Shown piece after piece: positions 32,655-40,654 of a stretch of DNA of 56,989 nt. The number at the start of each line of letters is the position of its first letter. Positions within the stretch are counted from its first letter, which is position 1. Origin of the DNA: Bacteroidales bacterium UBA1714 (GTDB taxonomy: Bacteria; Bacteroidota; Bacteroidia; Bacteroidales; Paludibacteraceae); the NCBI GenBank assembly GCA_002317295.1, contig DCIY01000032.1:1-56989 (forward strand). Direction: 5' to 3'. A model generated the notes under the pieces. The model was not told the origin of the DNA and ran no database searches. It saw only the letters and a program-made list of their open reading frames with translations. Both the position numbers and the translations under genes were made by a program.

Positions 32655-34139
32655 ATGAAAACACGAGCACTCATCATCACCCTTCTTCTGGGTGTGAGTC
32701 TGGGCATCAGCGCCCAACCATCGGCTACCCTGTATTGGATGGATAATTCTCCTATCCGACATTTGATCAACCCGGCTTTCCAACCCGTCAGCGAAGGCTA
32801 CCTCAGTTTCTTACCCCTGGGATATACCCACCTGGAACTGGGCAACAATTCGCTGAGCATGAGCGATATTATTTATAATGTCAACGGCAACACCGTCACT
32901 GCCTTGCACCCGGATGCCGATCGTCGTAAACTGCTCAACGCCATTCGACCCACCTGGAGTATGAACGGCGATGTGCAATTGAATCTGATTCGTTTCGGAT
33001 CCCAATTGGGCGAAGCAGGGTATTTCCATATCTTCGCCATGGCCAAAGTGGATGAAGCCATTCATCTGCCCCACGGCATGTTCGATTTTGCCCTCAATGG
33101 CGGCATGCAGGACCTCGATGGTGGCGACAATCGTTATAGCCTTTCCAATCTGGGAACGACCCTGCAGGCCTACACCGAAGTGGGTGCCGGTTACTCCCAC
33201 CGAATCAATGAACATTGGGAAGTGGGAGGTAAACTGAAGTTCCTCATGGGTAGCGCCTATGCCAGTGCAACCATGAACTCGCTCACACTCAATGCCTCGG
33301 CACAACAGTGGACCCTGAACGGATTCGGACAAATGATGGTGGCTGCTCCCATCAATTGGGACGCCGTTCCCGATTTCCAGAATCTGAATCCGGAAAATAT
33401 GAATTGGGAAGATATACTCACCCAGGAATCCCTGATCAAGTATGTCCTGCCCAGCGGATATGGTATGGCCGCCGATTTGGGTGTGGTTTATCGCCCCATT
33501 ACCCAATTGGAAATTACGGCAGCCATTACAGACATCGGATTTATCTACTGGCATAAGGCACGCAGTTACCATGTCGATGTCAATGCCACCTACAACGGCG
33601 TAGGATCGTTTGAGTATAGCCACTATGTGGTCAATGGCGAATTCAATACCGACAGTCTCCTCAGCGATGTGCGCACCAACCTGCGCGCCATTGCTCAGGA
33701 TGTGCATACCCGTCAAAACAGTCCCGGGTTTGTGACCATGCCCACAGCCAATGTCAATGTGGGATTGAATGCCAATTTTATGGACCGACTGCTCAGTGTC
33801 GGTGTGGTCAGCAATACACGCATCAAGGGCAATCGCGTATCCGAGGAAGTCACCCTGGGAGGTGCCGTTCGCCCCTGTAACTGGTTTAACCTGGCTCTCA
33901 GTTACTCATTCATCGACAATGCCAAATACAGCAATTTTGGCGCCGGTATCTCCCTGATGCCGTACGATGGTATCAACCTCACCCTGGCAGCCGATTACAT
34001 ACCCACCTGTTATGTACCCTTGGACATCGACGGAGACTACACAGCCTATCTGCCCTATCGCAGCCAGGGATTCAATCTCAGCATGGGACTGAGTATCGTG
34101 TGGGGAACCAATCCCAAAATAAAGAAAGTTGAATTCTAA
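32655..34139 (+). CDS. DUF5723-type outer-membrane beta-barrel protein
   Basis: The 494-residue protein has a signal peptide (ending GISAQ) and the start PSATLYWMDNSPIRHLINPA typical of DUF5723/PorP-like Bacteroidota barrels. Alternating amphipathic strands continue to the C-terminus (FNLSMGLSIVWG). It is the second gene of a unit with the 592-residue lipoprotein. Its role in the outer membrane is not known from sequence. Confidence 0.85.
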   Translation: MKTRALIITLLLGVSLGISAQPSATLYWMDNSPIRHLINPAFQPVSEGYLSFLPLGYTHLELGNNSLSMSDIIYNVNGNTVTALHPDADRRKLLNAIRPTWSMNGDVQLNLIRFGSQLGEAGYFHIFAMAKVDEAIHLPHGMFDFALNGGMQDLDGGDNRYSLSNLGTTLQAYTEVGAGYSHRINEHWEVGGKLKFLMGSAYASATMNSLTLNASAQQWTLNGFGQMMVAAPINWDAVPDFQNLNPENMNWEDILTQESLIKYVLPSGYGMAADLGVVYRPITQLEITAAITDIGFIYWHKARSYHVDVNATYNGVGSFEYSHYVVNGEFNTDSLLSDVRTNLRAIAQDVHTRQNSPGFVTMPTANVNVGLNANFMDRLLSVGVVSNTRIKGNRVSEEVTLGGAVRPCNWFNLALSYSFIDNAKYSNFGAGISLMPYDGINLTLAADYIPTCYVPLDIDGDYTAYLPYRSQGFNLSMGLSIVWGTNPKIKKVEF

Positions 34140-34150
34140 ATATACACATT

Positions 34151-34609
34151 ATGAGTTTATTTGATCAAGTCAGTGAAGACATCAAAAAAGCAATGTTGGC
34201 CAAAGACAAAGTGGCTCTGGACGCATTGCGGGGTATCAAAAAAGAGTTTCTGGAGGCCAAAACCGCTCCGGGCAGTAATGGAGAATTAACCGACGACAAA
34301 GCGTTGCAACTGTTGCAAAAACTCGTTAAACAACGCAAAGAATCGGCCGAAATGTATCGTAATGCCTCACGCAATGAACTCGCTGAAGAAGAGATGGCAC
34401 AATGCCATGTCATCGAGCAATACCTGCCCGCCATGATGAGCGAAGCCGAACTGGCTGCCGCCCTGCAAGCCATCCTTGCTCAGGTGGGCGCCAAAGGACC
34501 ACAGGATATGGGCAAAGTGATGGGAGTGGCCACCAAACAACTCGCCGGCAAAGCGGAAGGCCGAATGATTTCCGCCAAAGTAAAAGAATTATTAGCAAAT
34601 TTAGCATAA
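34151..34609 (+). CDS. yqeY: GatB/YqeY domain protein
   Basis: The 152-residue protein is a stand-alone YqeY domain: MSLFDQVSEDIKKAMLAKDK at the start, ALRGIKKEFLEAKT, LLQKLVKQRKESAEMY, and the C-terminal helical part with MGKVMGVATKQLAGKAEGR. The family resembles the tRNA-binding tail of GatB amidotransferase, but its own role is unclear. The ATG is 11 bases after the DUF5723 stop, and glyS begins 1 base after its own stop. Confidence 0.93.
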   Translation: MSLFDQVSEDIKKAMLAKDKVALDALRGIKKEFLEAKTAPGSNGELTDDKALQLLQKLVKQRKESAEMYRNASRNELAEEEMAQCHVIEQYLPAMMSEAELAAALQAILAQVGAKGPQDMGKVMGVATKQLAGKAEGRMISAKVKELLANLA

Positions 34610-34610
34610 T

Positions 34611-36161
34611 ATGGCAACACAAGAAGAAACATTCAAAAAACTCGTAGCGCACTGCAAAGAGTACGGATTCGTTTTTCCCAGCAGTGAAATATACGACGGT
34701 CTGGGCGCTGTATACGATTATGGTCAAAACGGCGTGGAGTTAAAGAACAATATCAAACGCTACTGGTGGGACAGCATGACATTGTTGCACGAGAATATCG
34801 TGGGCATCGATGCCAGCATCTTTATGCACCCCACCGTCTGGAAAGCCTCCGGTCACGTGGACGCATTCAACGATCCGCTCATTGATAACAAGGATTCCAA
34901 AAAGCGTTACCGCGCGGATGTACTCATCGAGGACCAGATTGCCAAGTATGAGGAAAAGATTGCCAAAGAAGTGGAGAAAGCCCGCAAACGCTTTGGGGAT
35001 AGTTTTGATGAAACCATGTTCTGCCAAACCAACGAACGCGTCAAGGAACATATTGCCAAACGCGATGCCCTGCACGAGCGCTTTAAGGCGGCCATGAATG
35101 CCAACGACCTGGAGGAACTCAAACAGATCATTCTCGACGAAGAAATCGTTTGCCCCATCTCCGGCACACGCAACTGGACCGATGTGCGTCAGTTTAACCT
35201 CATGTTCCAAACCGAAATGGGAAGCACCGCCGATGGTGCCATGAAGATCTACCTGCGCCCGGAAACGGCTCAAGGCATCTTTGTCAATTACCTCAATGTC
35301 CAAAAAACCGGCCGCATGAAGATTCCGTTTGGTATTGCCCAGATAGGTAAAGCGTTCCGTAACGAGATTGTGGCCCGCCAGTTCGTTTTCCGTATGCGCG
35401 AGTTCGAACAAATGGAAATGCAGTTCTTTATCAAACCCGGCACCGAGATGGAATGGTTCCGCCACTGGAAAGAGTTCCGCCTCAAATGGCACAAAGCACT
35501 CGGCCTGGGCGATGAGAAATATCGTTTCCACGATCACGAAAAACTGGCACACTACGCCAATGCCGCTACCGATATCGAGTTCCTCATGCCGTTTGGATTC
35601 AAGGAGGTGGAAGGTATCCACTCCCGCACCAATTTCGACCTCAGTCAACATGCCAAATACAGTGGCAAAAAGATTGAATACTTTGATCCCGAACTCAACG
35701 AGAGTTATACCCCATATGTCATCGAAACCAGTATCGGTGTGGACCGTATGTTCCTGAGCATCATGTGCGCAGCCTACAACGAAGAGGCCCTGGAAGGTGG
35801 CGACACCCGTGTGGTACTCAACCTGCCCCCTGTATTGGCTCCGGTCAAAGTGTGCGTCATGCCGTTGGTCAAAAAAGACGGGCTGCCTGAGAAGGCACGC
35901 GAAATCATGGACATGCTCAAGTTTGATTTCAAGACCCAATACGACGAAAAAGATTCCATCGGAAAACGCTATCGCCGTCAGGATGCCATCGGCACCCCGT
36001 TCTGCGTCACCGTGGACCATGACACCCTCCATGATGGTTGTGTCACCGTTCGCTACCGTGACACCATGACACAGGACCGCGTACGCATTGATGACCTGCA
36101 CGAAATGATTCGTCAGGCAGTGGATCCCAAGATGCTGTATCGCAAACTGATGAACGCCTGA
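34611..36161 (+). CDS. glyS: Glycyl-tRNA synthetase (dimeric class II)
   Basis: The 516-residue protein is the single-chain alpha2 form (glyQS type), not the alpha/beta tetramer. It shows EIYDGLGAVYDYGQNGVELK near the N-terminus, motif 2 FRNEIVARQFVFRMREFEQM, GIHSRTNFDLSQHAKYSGK, motif 3 ETSIGVDRMFLS, and an HGTP anticodon-binding domain (about 400-516). It lies between yqeY and ftsQ with 1- and 8-base gaps, so it is probably co-transcribed with the division genes. Confidence 0.97.
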   Translation: MATQEETFKKLVAHCKEYGFVFPSSEIYDGLGAVYDYGQNGVELKNNIKRYWWDSMTLLHENIVGIDASIFMHPTVWKASGHVDAFNDPLIDNKDSKKRYRADVLIEDQIAKYEEKIAKEVEKARKRFGDSFDETMFCQTNERVKEHIAKRDALHERFKAAMNANDLEELKQIILDEEIVCPISGTRNWTDVRQFNLMFQTEMGSTADGAMKIYLRPETAQGIFVNYLNVQKTGRMKIPFGIAQIGKAFRNEIVARQFVFRMREFEQMEMQFFIKPGTEMEWFRHWKEFRLKWHKALGLGDEKYRFHDHEKLAHYANAATDIEFLMPFGFKEVEGIHSRTNFDLSQHAKYSGKKIEYFDPELNESYTPYVIETSIGVDRMFLSIMCAAYNEEALEGGDTRVVLNLPPVLAPVKVCVMPLVKKDGLPEKAREIMDMLKFDFKTQYDEKDSIGKRYRRQDAIGTPFCVTVDHDTLHDGCVTVRYRDTMTQDRVRIDDLHEMIRQAVDPKMLYRKLMNA

Positions 36162-36169
36162 TTCCTGTT

Positions 36170-36904
36170 ATGTCCACCCGTGCGCGAACGATAGGATTAT
36201 GCGCTGCCCTGACACTGGTGCTCGCCTACTTGATTGTAGGCGTGGCGTTGCCGCTGGCTCAACAGGACACACGCCCTTGTCAGGCCATCGAGTTCCGCAT
36301 CCGTGACCACGAACTCAGACAGTACGTCAGTGAACAGGAACTGCATACCTTGCTGCGACAACACGACATCGACCCGGTGGGGCAACCGATGTGTACCATC
36401 TCATTGGACAGCATCGAACAAACGATACGCAACCATCCTATGATTCGCACAGCCCAATGTCATGCGCTCGTTTCGGCCAAGGTGGTGGTGAATGTTACCC
36501 AACGTCAACCTCAGTTAAAAGTGGTAACGAATCAACATACCTACTATATCGATAGCGACCGACTACGCATGCCCGTGCGCGAATCCATCACCACACCGGT
36601 GCTTGAGGTGTCCGGACAGGTCAGCGGAAAAATGGCCAAGAACACCCTGTATGATCTCACACAATACCTGCAAGACCAACGTTTTTGGCAAAACCGTATA
36701 TCCGGTATTCAGGTATTGTCCCCACACGATATACGGCTCCACCAAAAACAGGCACCCGTTATTTTGTTGGGAGATATTCAGGATTATACCACCAAACTCC
36801 ACCACCTGGAGCGTTGGTATCGCGCCGGCGCCGATACCATTGGGCATGCCTCATACACCGAACTGGATCTGCGATTCCACTCCCTGGTAATAGCACGCAA
36901 ATAA
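36170..36904 (+). CDS. ftsQ: Cell division protein FtsQ
   Basis: The 244-residue protein has one N-terminal membrane helix (about 12-30), then a POTRA-like domain (about 45-115, IEFRIRDHELRQYVSEQELH) and a beta domain (NVTQRQPQLKV, YYIDSDRLRMPV). This is the bitopic layout of FtsQ/DivIB, which links early and late divisome parts. It stands directly before ftsA and ftsZ, which supports the call. It is divergent in sequence, as Bacteroidota FtsQ usually is. Confidence 0.88.
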   Translation: MSTRARTIGLCAALTLVLAYLIVGVALPLAQQDTRPCQAIEFRIRDHELRQYVSEQELHTLLRQHDIDPVGQPMCTISLDSIEQTIRNHPMIRTAQCHALVSAKVVVNVTQRQPQLKVVTNQHTYYIDSDRLRMPVRESITTPVLEVSGQVSGKMAKNTLYDLTQYLQDQRFWQNRISGIQVLSPHDIRLHQKQAPVILLGDIQDYTTKLHHLERWYRAGADTIGHASYTELDLRFHSLVIARK

Positions 36905-36924
36905 AAACCACTGTAGGCACTACT

Positions 36925-38193
36925 ATGGCGAAAAAACAATTATACAACACCCTACCCCTCGTAGCCATTGATCTGGGCAGCAACAGCGTCAGAGCCATGG
37001 CTGCAGAAAGTATAGGTCCCAACCAACTGCATATTCTGGGATACGAGCAGTCCACCAAACACCCGTGCGTGGATCGTGGCGTCGTGGTCCAAACCTCCAG
37101 CGCCGGATATATGATTGGCGAAGTACTGAACAAACTGGCAAACCGCATTTCTCTCAAGGAGATTCCGGCCGCGTTTACCGTTTTGGGAGGACGAAGCATG
37201 CAGATGGTCAATGTGACTTCCAAACGCGATCAGATACAGAAACGACCCGTATCCAACCTCCTTCTCCAAAAGATGGAGGATGAATGTAAGCAAAAAATCG
37301 AATTACGAAACCCCAATATTGCAGTTCTGGGAGTCGTTCCCGCCTACTATATCCTGGACGGCCAGGAATCCGAGGAACGGCCATTACCTACGGATAAAGC
37401 GACCCTGATTGAGGTTGGCTATTCCGCTTTTGTCGGGATACGCGAACTGGAAGAACAGGTAGACAAGAGTTTTATGCGGGCAGCCAAAACGCTGGAAAAC
37501 ACATTTATCCGCCAGGATGCCCTGCTTTCCGCATTTGCCACCGAAAATGATTCCATCCTCACGGATGGTTGTGCCATCGTGGATTTTGGAGCACAAACCA
37601 CCACCCTGTCGGTGTATAAACGCAACCAGTATATCACCACCCGAGTCATTCCTTTGGGCAGTTGGAACATCACCCGCGCCATTGAGCAGCTCGGAATGTC
37701 CATTCAGGCAGCCGAGACACTCAAGTGCCAATATGGTTATGCCTCACCCGATGAGGTGGAAACCAACCTCAAAATGCGCATCCCCAACTCGAATATCTGT
37801 CTCACCAGTGTGGAACTGGCCCAAACCATTCAAATGAAATTGGACGAAATGCTGATGCCCCTGCTGGAAGACATACAGCATTATGAAGAACGCATTCGTA
37901 CCGTCTATATCACAGGTGGTGGCAGTTTATTAAACGGACTGATCGATTATATGCAGGCCCATCTCTCCATTCCGGTGATGTTTGGCTCACACGCCCGCCT
38001 GCTCGATGAGGACGATCCCGATGAGTTCTGCTCTCCCGCCTACTCATCCCTTATAGGAGCCCTCATCATGGCCGCTGACTACCGCCGCGAACACTCCGAT
38101 CGGGTGATGCCGGGAGATGATGGATTATTTAAGAAATTTAAAAAACAATTTGAAGAAAAGACGCTCGATCTTTTCTCTAATCAAAATGAGTAA
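36925..38193 (+). CDS. ftsA: Cell division protein FtsA
   Basis: The 422-residue actin-like ATPase tethers FtsZ to the membrane. It shows phosphate-1 motif AIDLGSNSVRAM, a 1C insertion region, phosphate-2 motif VDFGAQTTTLSV, the adenosine motif TGGGSLLNGL, and a C-terminal amphipathic helix (GLFKKFKKQFEEKTLDLF) as membrane anchor. ATG at 36925 was chosen; the open frame upstream overlaps ftsQ in another frame. Its stop overlaps the ftsZ start. Confidence 0.95.
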   Translation: MAKKQLYNTLPLVAIDLGSNSVRAMAAESIGPNQLHILGYEQSTKHPCVDRGVVVQTSSAGYMIGEVLNKLANRISLKEIPAAFTVLGGRSMQMVNVTSKRDQIQKRPVSNLLLQKMEDECKQKIELRNPNIAVLGVVPAYYILDGQESEERPLPTDKATLIEVGYSAFVGIRELEEQVDKSFMRAAKTLENTFIRQDALLSAFATENDSILTDGCAIVDFGAQTTTLSVYKRNQYITTRVIPLGSWNITRAIEQLGMSIQAAETLKCQYGYASPDEVETNLKMRIPNSNICLTSVELAQTIQMKLDEMLMPLLEDIQHYEERIRTVYITGGGSLLNGLIDYMQAHLSIPVMFGSHARLLDEDDPDEFCSPAYSSLIGALIMAADYRREHSDRVMPGDDGLFKKFKKQFEEKTLDLFSNQNE

Positions 38194-39454
38194 TATGGAC
38201 GAAGAATTATTACAACTTGATTTGGACATACAAGAAGACACCATCATCAAGGTGATGGGCGTTGGAGGTGGCGGCTGCAATGCAGTCAATTATATGCATC
38301 GCCAGGGCATACGAGGCGTCTCTTTTTTGGTTTGTAATACGGATAAACAGGTGCTGGGTAAATCTTCTGTGCCCGCCAAACTGCAACTGGGACCCGGATT
38401 GGGCGCCGGAGGCGACCCTGAAAAAGCCCGTGAGTATGCGCAGGCCAATCGGGATCATATCCGCGAAGCCCTCAATGACGGCACGCAGATGCTGTTTATC
38501 ACCGCCGGTATGGGTGGCGGAACCGGAACGGGCGCCAGCGCAATCATTGCCGAGGTGGCGCAGGAAATGAATATCCTCACCGTGGGCATTGTCACCATCC
38601 CGTTTGCGTTCGAAGGAAAAAAGAAAATCGATAAGGCCATGGCCGGCGTTAACAACCTGGCCGAACATGTGGATGCACTGCTGGTCATCAACAATGAGAA
38701 ACTCAAACAAATCTATCCAGACCTGAGTTTCTTCAACGCCTTCTACAAGTCCGATGATGTGGTGTGCAATGCCGCCAAAGCCATTGCGGAAATCATCACC
38801 GTTCCCGGCTATATCAACACGGACTTTGCCGATGTATACAACACCCTCAAGAATGGCCATATCGCCATTATGAATGTGGGACAGGCCAGCGGAGAAAACC
38901 GATTCAGACGGGCCATCACCAATGCCCTCCAATCCCCGCTCGTAACCAACGATGTCCATGGAGCCAAACGCATTCTGCTGCAGTTCTACTGCTCCACCGA
39001 ACATGCGTTTATCATGCAGGAAATAGACCAAATCAACGAGTTTATTGCCGAGGTGGGCGAAGATGTGGAAGTCAATTGGGGTATATCCGTGGACGAGAGT
39101 CTGGGCGAAGAGGTGCGTGTCACCCTTATTGCCACCGGATACGAGATCCAAACGGAACAAACCGCAGAGGCGCATTACCAACCCGAACCACCCAAACCTG
39201 TCACCGAACAACAAAAGGAGCAACCTGCAGCCGAACAGCAACCTGCGACCGAGGTGCAACCTGCGACCGAACAGCAACCCGCAGCCGAGGTGCAAACCGA
39301 AATGACCATCGAACAAGCACCTCATCAAGAACCCAAAATAACGGCCACCTCTGCCGATGAGATTGTCATCGAGTTGGACGATGAACGCCCCATCAGCGAT
39401 CCCAAACCTCGTAGCGGCGGCTTCGCCGGTTGGATGAGAGGACGAAGAGGGTAA
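38186..39454 (+). CDS. ftsZ: Cell division protein FtsZ
   Basis: The 422-residue tubulin homologue shows GVGGGGCNAVNYM, the GTP signature GMGGGTGTGASA, NTDKQVL, and the T7-loop region NTDFADVYNTL. ATG at 38186 overlaps the ftsA stop; ATG at 38195 is an alternative. After residue ~325 comes a linker made of Glu/Gln/Pro/Ala repeats (EQQPATEVQPATEQQPAAEV). The end, RSGGFAGWMRGRRG, lacks the usual [DE]-[IV]-P-x-[FYL]-L core that binds FtsA, so tethering may use a variant tail. A terminator follows at 39513-39545. Confidence 0.97.
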   Translation: MSNMDEELLQLDLDIQEDTIIKVMGVGGGGCNAVNYMHRQGIRGVSFLVCNTDKQVLGKSSVPAKLQLGPGLGAGGDPEKAREYAQANRDHIREALNDGTQMLFITAGMGGGTGTGASAIIAEVAQEMNILTVGIVTIPFAFEGKKKIDKAMAGVNNLAEHVDALLVINNEKLKQIYPDLSFFNAFYKSDDVVCNAAKAIAEIITVPGYINTDFADVYNTLKNGHIAIMNVGQASGENRFRRAITNALQSPLVTNDVHGAKRILLQFYCSTEHAFIMQEIDQINEFIAEVGEDVEVNWGISVDESLGEEVRVTLIATGYEIQTEQTAEAHYQPEPPKPVTEQQKEQPAAEQQPATEVQPATEQQPAAEVQTEMTIEQAPHQEPKITATSADEIVIELDDERPISDPKPRSGGFAGWMRGRRG

Positions 39455-39465
39455 TGAGTCGCCAC

Positions 39466-39507
39466 TATGTGGCTATGGTTAATGGGTAATGGGTAATGGG
39501 TAATGGT
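39466..39507 (+). repeat. AATGGGT heptamer repeat with mini-hairpin
   Basis: The hairpin GCCAC-TAT-GTGGC is followed by AATGGGT units directly after the ftsZ stop. Confidence 0.85.
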
Positions 39508-39512
39508 TATAG

Positions 39513-39545
39513 AAAAAAAACGGCACCTTCGAGTGCCGTTTTTTA
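39513..39545. terminator. Bidirectional terminator between ftsZ and korB
   Basis: Stem ACGGCAC/GTGCCGT with a short loop (CTTCGA), flanked by A8 on the left and T6 on the right, fits intrinsic termination on both strands. Confidence 0.85.
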
Positions 39546-39605
39546 AACTGTAGCGAAGCGTCAGGCGCAGCCGTCTAAACTGTAGGCACGGAGTGCCGTC
39601 CTCTA
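39546..39605. repeat. CTAAACTGTA-tagged mini-hairpins
   Basis: AAACTGTA or CTAAACTGTA tags are followed by short hairpins (GGC-GCA-GCC, GGCAC-GGA-GTGCC). Related sequence lies at 50505-50550. Confidence 0.65.
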
Positions 39606-39613
39606 AACGAACC

Positions 39614-40651
39614 CTACATCTCCCAGTGTTCCAGGGTCATCATCAGTTGATCAAACTCAGTGACCTTGGATTGAGATTGGATATCCACTATCTGCTGATT
39701 CACCGCCTGATCATATGTCTCGGCCTCTACATTGCGAATCACACCCAGAGCCACCGGCAATTCTGCATTCAATTCTGCATTCACTTTTTGGTCCTCCAAA
39801 AATCTCTCCTGTCCCATCATGGCCAACATGCGATGCAATGTCGGATCCTGTTCCTTGGCGTTATGCACCAGCACACGCTCATCATCAGCCGGTACGACGA
39901 TGAGTTTGGGCATCACGCCGGCGGAATAATCCAAGGCCAAACCCTTGTCGCGATTGGCACCAAAAATCATCTTCTCACCATGCTTGAGCACAATGGAGTG
40001 CTCCGCACGCGTTTCACGATCGGCTATCCAATTGTGCGTGCCGTTGTTAAAAATCACACAGTTCACCAAACACTCAATCACACTCGCACCCTTGTGCTCC
40101 TGGGCCTGAACCATCGTATCCACCGTCGTCGGCATATCTACATCCAGCGTGCGGGCAAAGAAAGTACCACGGGCACCCAAAACGAGTTCGGCAGGAACAA
40201 ACGGACGCTCCACCGTGCCAAAAGGAGACGATTTGCTGACAAAACCCTTGGGCGATGTCGGCGAATATTGACCCTTGGTCAGTCCATAGATGCGGTTGTT
40301 GAACAAACAGATATTCAGGTCCACATTACGGCGAATCTCATGAATAAAATGGTTACCCCCAATGGCCAAACAATCGCCATCACCCGTCATCTGCCAAACA
40401 TTCAACTCCGGATGCGAGGTCTTGACGCCGGTAGCAATCGCGCCACCACGGCCATGAATGGTATTAAATCCATAGGTATTCAGATAGTGCGGCATACGAC
40501 TCGAACAACCGATACCGGAAATGACGACGGTCTGATGCGTCGGTATACCGATTTGTGCCATCGCTTTTTGCAACGCCATGCAAATGGCATGGTCTCCACA
40601 ACCCGGGCAAAAGCGTACATATTGATCACTCTTAAATTGACTGGCTTCCAT
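39614..40651 (-). CDS. korB: 2-oxoacid:ferredoxin oxidoreductase beta subunit (KorB-like)
   Basis: The 345-residue protein binds thiamine diphosphate (TGDGDCLAIGGNHFIHE...CLFNN, about 95-125) and starts with the conserved RFCPGCGDHAI. With KorA it converts 2-oxoglutarate and CoA to succinyl-CoA with reduction of ferredoxin, a common route in anaerobic Bacteroidota. The gene starts 3 bases after korA. Near the C-terminus, residues NAELNAEL are encoded by heptamer-type repeat DNA (39757-39787). Specificity for 2-oxoglutarate over other 2-oxoacids is inferred from the family. Confidence 0.92.
   Translation of the reverse strand: MEASQFKSDQYVRFCPGCGDHAICMALQKAMAQIGIPTHQTVVISGIGCSSRMPHYLNTYGFNTIHGRGGAIATGVKTSHPELNVWQMTGDGDCLAIGGNHFIHEIRRNVDLNICLFNNRIYGLTKGQYSPTSPKGFVSKSSPFGTVERPFVPAELVLGARGTFFARTLDVDMPTTVDTMVQAQEHKGASVIECLVNCVIFNNGTHNWIADRETRAEHSIVLKHGEKMIFGANRDKGLALDYSAGVMPKLIVVPADDERVLVHNAKEQDPTLHRMLAMMGQERFLEDQKVNAELNAELPVALGVIRNVEAETYDQAVNQQIVDIQSQSKVTEFDQLMMTLEHWEM
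39757..39787 (-). repeat. Heptamer-type repeat inside korB
   Basis: On the coding strand GTGAATGCAGAATTGAATGC is followed by AGAATTGC, so AATGCAGAATT occurs twice in tandem. It is the same word as in the peptide synthetase at 7963-7996. Confidence 0.65.
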
Positions 40652-40654
40652 AGT

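Noticed and set aside
34740..36101. A 453-codon open frame on the minus strand
   Set aside because: Antisense to glyS, whose class II motifs are clear; the long frame is a by-product of codon bias.
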